This document shows, in pieces, positions 61,483 to 64,000 of a stretch of 64,000 nt of DNA (the first letter of the stretch is position 1; each line of letters starts with the position of its first letter). The DNA comes from Legionella sp. PC1000 (lineage in GTDB: Bacteria; Pseudomonadota; Gammaproteobacteria; Legionellales; Legionellaceae), in assembly GCF_014109805.1 (NCBI RefSeq), contig NZ_CP059400.1, positions 1,272,001 to 1,336,000 of the forward strand, in the 5' to 3' direction. Position numbers and translations under genes: made by a program. The notes under the pieces were generated by a model, which did no database searches, had not been told where the DNA came from, and was given only the letters and a program-made list of their open reading frames with translations.

Positions 61483-64000
61483 GCAAGATCCTGCATTTGC
61501 TTTTGTCACACCCTGCATATAAAAAAGTTGAAAGGATTTACCAAGGTTTTTTTCATCATCAAACTTCATTTTTTACTACGATTTGTATTATTTTACTCCA
61601 AATAACCGCATGGACTTTTCTACGATTGGAATCACCCCGTTGGCAATGGGTGCGAAGGAATCATTACGCTTGGTTTCCACATATTTCCCGAAAACATCCT
61701 CGTCCAGGAGACATATTTCGTTATTTCATTCAAAGCCTGTGGCTTATTGTGTTTTATACAGAACAAAAAAGAAGAACAAGTCACAATTTTTTGCAAAGAG
61801 GTATTAATTATTATTACTCTTGGATAGAAGGACTGCCGGATAAGATCGAAGAGAACAAAGTAGCAGAACACACTGCGAAGCGTTTTAACCAAACAAAAAG
61901 TATTGTACGCCGTGTGTTGTTTATTATATTAGGCATTTTTTCAGTCCTATTATTATTGATTTGCATTACCCAGCCGTTTCAACCACTGGCACAATTAATT
62001 TTTGTGATACTTCTATGGGGAATGGCAATGAGTATTCGTAAAGCTCCTGGTCAAGTAGGAACTATTATGCTGGTTGTCCTCTCTGTGATTGTTTCATGTC
62101 GCTATTTATGGTGGAGGTATGCCTATACTTTAGTATGGGATGATACAGAAAGTGCTGTTTTTGGAATCTTGCTTATCTTTGCTGAAACCTACATTTGGCT
62201 GGTTATGATATTAGGATACTTTCAAAGTATTTGGCCACTACATCGTAAGCCGGTACCACTACCTGCTGATCAGTCTATGTGGCCCACTGTAGATATCATG
62301 ATCACTACTTACAATGAAGAATTAAGTATATTAAAACCTGGCGTTTACTCGGCTCTGGGCTTGGATTGGCCTAAAGAAAAACTGAATATCTATATTCTGG
62401 ATGATGGAAACCGTCCTGAATTTAAAGCATTTGCCGAGGAAGCAGGAGTACATTATATAGCACGTCCCTCTCATGAACATGCAAAAGCAGGCAATATTAA
62501 CTATGCTCTAAAACAAACACATGGTGAATTGGTAGCAATTTTTGATTGCGACTTCATAATTACCCATCCTTTTTTACAATTGACTGTGGGCTGGTTTTTA
62601 AAAGATCACAATCTTGCGATTTTACAAACCCCGCATCACTTTTTTTCACCTGACCCTTTTGAACGCAATTTGAAATCGTTTCGAAAAACACCCAATGAAA
62701 GTGCTTTGTTTTATGGTGTGGTACAAGATGGGAATGATACATGGAACGCAACTTACTTTTGTGGATCGAGCGGCATCATGCGCCGCTCTGCATTGGAAAA
62801 AATTGGTGGCCTGGCAGTAGAAAGCGTTACCGAGGACGCACACACCTCCTTGCGACTTCAGCGTCTTGGTTATAATTCTGCTTATATTCGTATTCCATTG
62901 TCAGCAGGCTTGGCAACCGAAAGTCTTGCAGGTCACGTAAGCCAGCGTATTCGTTGGGCACGCGGTATGGTACAGATTTTACGTATGGATAATCCCTTGT
63001 TCGGTAAAGGGTTAGCCTTTGGACAACGCCTTTGTTATTTTAATGCCATGTTGCATTTTCTTTCTGGCATTCCTCGGTTAATTTTTTTCATCACGCCAGC
63101 GGCGTTTTTGATTTTAAATGCGTATGTAGTCTATGCATCTGGGGTTATGATACTACTTTATGCTGTACCTCATATTGTTCATGCAGTATTGACTAATAAT
63201 CAAATTCAAGGTCGGTTTCGTCATTTTTTATGGAATGAAATCTATGAAACAGTAATGGCTTGGTATATTGCGGTTCCTACAACTATGGCTTTAATCAATC
63301 CATATAAGGGAAAATTTAACGTGACGCCTAAAGGGGATATTATTTCAGAAGAGCATGTAGATTGGCTGACAGCACGACCGTATATCGTCTTATTGTTTAT
63401 TAATATTGCAGGTTTAATCACGGCCGCTTTTCGATTGACTGTGGACCCCGCTGCTACAATTTTAGCTGTTCTTATTACTTCAGCCTGGTCTTTATATAAT
63501 ATAGCTATTCTTGGGGGTGCGCTGGGAGTAAGTATTGAGGCAAGACAACGACGTAGAGCGCCTCGCGTGACATTTATTATGCCAGCAGCAATCATGCGAT
63601 CGGATGGACATGTATATCAATGCATCCTTAAGAATTATTCTGATAGAGGAGTAGGTATACAAATGGAGGAGCAAGACTTGTTTCATACAGGAGAAGAGAT
63701 AACTCTTCTCCTCAAACGAGGAAAAGACGAATTTGCTTTCCCTGGAACTATTGCCTTTACATTTTATCGCAATGCGGGTATCAAGTTACATGAGCTATCT
63801 CTCAGGCAAAATATCGATTTTATTCAATGTACTTTTGCGCGCGCTGATGTTTGGTCATTATGGCAAGAAGAATTTAGTCAGGATAAGCCCCTGAAAAGTA
63901 TGCGTGATGTATTTGCACTGGATTTGCGTGGTTATTACGATATCATAGAATTTACACCCAGTAGAGTTCGTAAGCTACTTATAGACTTTACCCAGGCAAT
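61479..64000 (+). CDS. bcsA: Cellulose synthase catalytic subunit BcsA (cut by window end)
   Basis: Inner-membrane processive glycosyltransferase (GT2) polymerising UDP-glucose into cellulose and threading it outward. 840 codons are visible with no stop; E. coli BcsA has 872, so little is missing. The long N-terminal extension (SHPAYKKVERIYQGFF) is E. coli-like. Catalytic motifs: Asp308-Asp309-Gly, Asp356-Cys-Asp358, Thr451-Glu-Asp453, and Gln489-Arg-Ile-Arg-Trp493. Transmembrane helices flank the GT domain. The PilZ domain has RRAPR at 692-696 and NYSDRG at 719-724, the c-di-GMP-binding pair, so synthesis is probably switched on by c-di-GMP. Start ATG overlaps the bcsQ stop. bcsB should follow outside the window. 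Confidence 0.95.
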   Translation, partial: MSKILHLLLSHPAYKKVERIYQGFFHHQTSFFTTICIILLQITAWTFLRLESPRWQWVRRNHYAWFPHISRKHPRPGDIFRYFIQSLWLIVFYTEQKRRTSHNFLQRGINYYYSWIEGLPDKIEENKVAEHTAKRFNQTKSIVRRVLFIILGIFSVLLLLICITQPFQPLAQLIFVILLWGMAMSIRKAPGQVGTIMLVVLSVIVSCRYLWWRYAYTLVWDDTESAVFGILLIFAETYIWLVMILGYFQSIWPLHRKPVPLPADQSMWPTVDIMITTYNEELSILKPGVYSALGLDWPKEKLNIYILDDGNRPEFKAFAEEAGVHYIARPSHEHAKAGNINYALKQTHGELVAIFDCDFIITHPFLQLTVGWFLKDHNLAILQTPHHFFSPDPFERNLKSFRKTPNESALFYGVVQDGNDTWNATYFCGSSGIMRRSALEKIGGLAVESVTEDAHTSLRLQRLGYNSAYIRIPLSAGLATESLAGHVSQRIRWARGMVQILRMDNPLFGKGLAFGQRLCYFNAMLHFLSGIPRLIFFITPAAFLILNAYVVYASGVMILLYAVPHIVHAVLTNNQIQGRFRHFLWNEIYETVMAWYIAVPTTMALINPYKGKFNVTPKGDIISEEHVDWLTARPYIVLLFINIAGLITAAFRLTVDPAATILAVLITSAWSLYNIAILGGALGVSIEARQRRRAPRVTFIMPAAIMRSDGHVYQCILKNYSDRGVGIQMEEQDLFHTGEEITLLLKRGKDEFAFPGTIAFTFYRNAGIKLHELSLRQNIDFIQCTFARADVWSLWQEEFSQDKPLKSMRDVFALDLRGYYDIIEFTPSRVRKLLIDFTQA

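Noticed and set aside
61583..61892. Short frames on both strands at the start of bcsA
   Set aside because: bcsA runs open from 61479 to the window edge with all catalytic motifs; these are out-of-frame shadows.
1..64000. CRISPR arrays, tRNA/rRNA genes, integrases, attachment sites
   Set aside because: No regularly spaced direct repeats, no tRNA-like cloverleaf sequence noticed by eye and no recombinase gene; an automated tRNA scan would be more reliable.

Overview
The window reads as a chromosomal segment of a Legionella species. Four things point there: AT-rich gammaproteobacterial genes; gene order that I recall from L. pneumophila (flgAMN, coaX, mraZ-rsmH-ftsL-ftsI-murE, pilMNOPQ-aroK-aroB-damX, proC); Legionella-type orphan proteins (DUF4949-like pairs, coiled-coil/membrane proteins with glutamate-rich C-termini, an ankyrin protein); and short palindromic repeats in many intergenic gaps. 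No rRNA, tRNA, CRISPR array, integrase or transposase gene was seen.

Layout. 1-5 kb: three orphan proteins and an HtrA-type periplasmic protease; the plus-strand run lies behind a near-consensus sigma-28 (FliA) promoter. 4.5-9 kb: isochorismatase-like hydrolase, SDR dehydrogenase, flgA-flgM-flgN with readable sigma-54 and sigma-28 promoters, cytochrome c5, L,D-transpeptidase. 9-17.5 kb: membrane/coiled-coil effector candidate, coaX, and the first half of a split division/cell-wall cluster, broken up by palindromic repeats. 17.7-30 kb: secreted paralogue pair, pdxB with an M50 protease, a His-tailed protein with a 938-aa protein carrying a transglutaminase-like C-terminus, amidohydrolase, papain-like protease, APC permease, PAP2 phosphatase, and a protein with a divergent J-domain. 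30-38.8 kb: etfBA, ald, FAD monooxygenase, PBP1A, a coiled-coil effector candidate. 39-48.4 kb: pilMNOPQ, aroKB, damX-like gene, proC.

The most notable block is 48.6-64 kb, a cellulose locus in pieces: bcsG (phosphoethanolamine transferase), galU-pgi-bcsC as one minus-strand operon, and bcsR-bcsQ-bcsA running off the right edge. It is interrupted by truD, an 879-aa ankyrin protein and a decayed gene with an in-frame amber stop. Pgi and GalU serve the route to UDP-glucose, BcsA (with c-di-GMP-binding PilZ motifs) would polymerise it, BcsR/BcsQ would assist the synthase, BcsC would export, and BcsG would decorate the polymer. bcsB, bcsZ, bcsE and bcsF are not in the window; bcsB and bcsZ could lie to the right.

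Three families of dispersed palindromic repeats (A, B, C below) occupy many gaps; in three places the end of a repeat coincides with the stop codon of the upstream gene. Motif searches and homology statements here are by eye and from memory; no database search was run.
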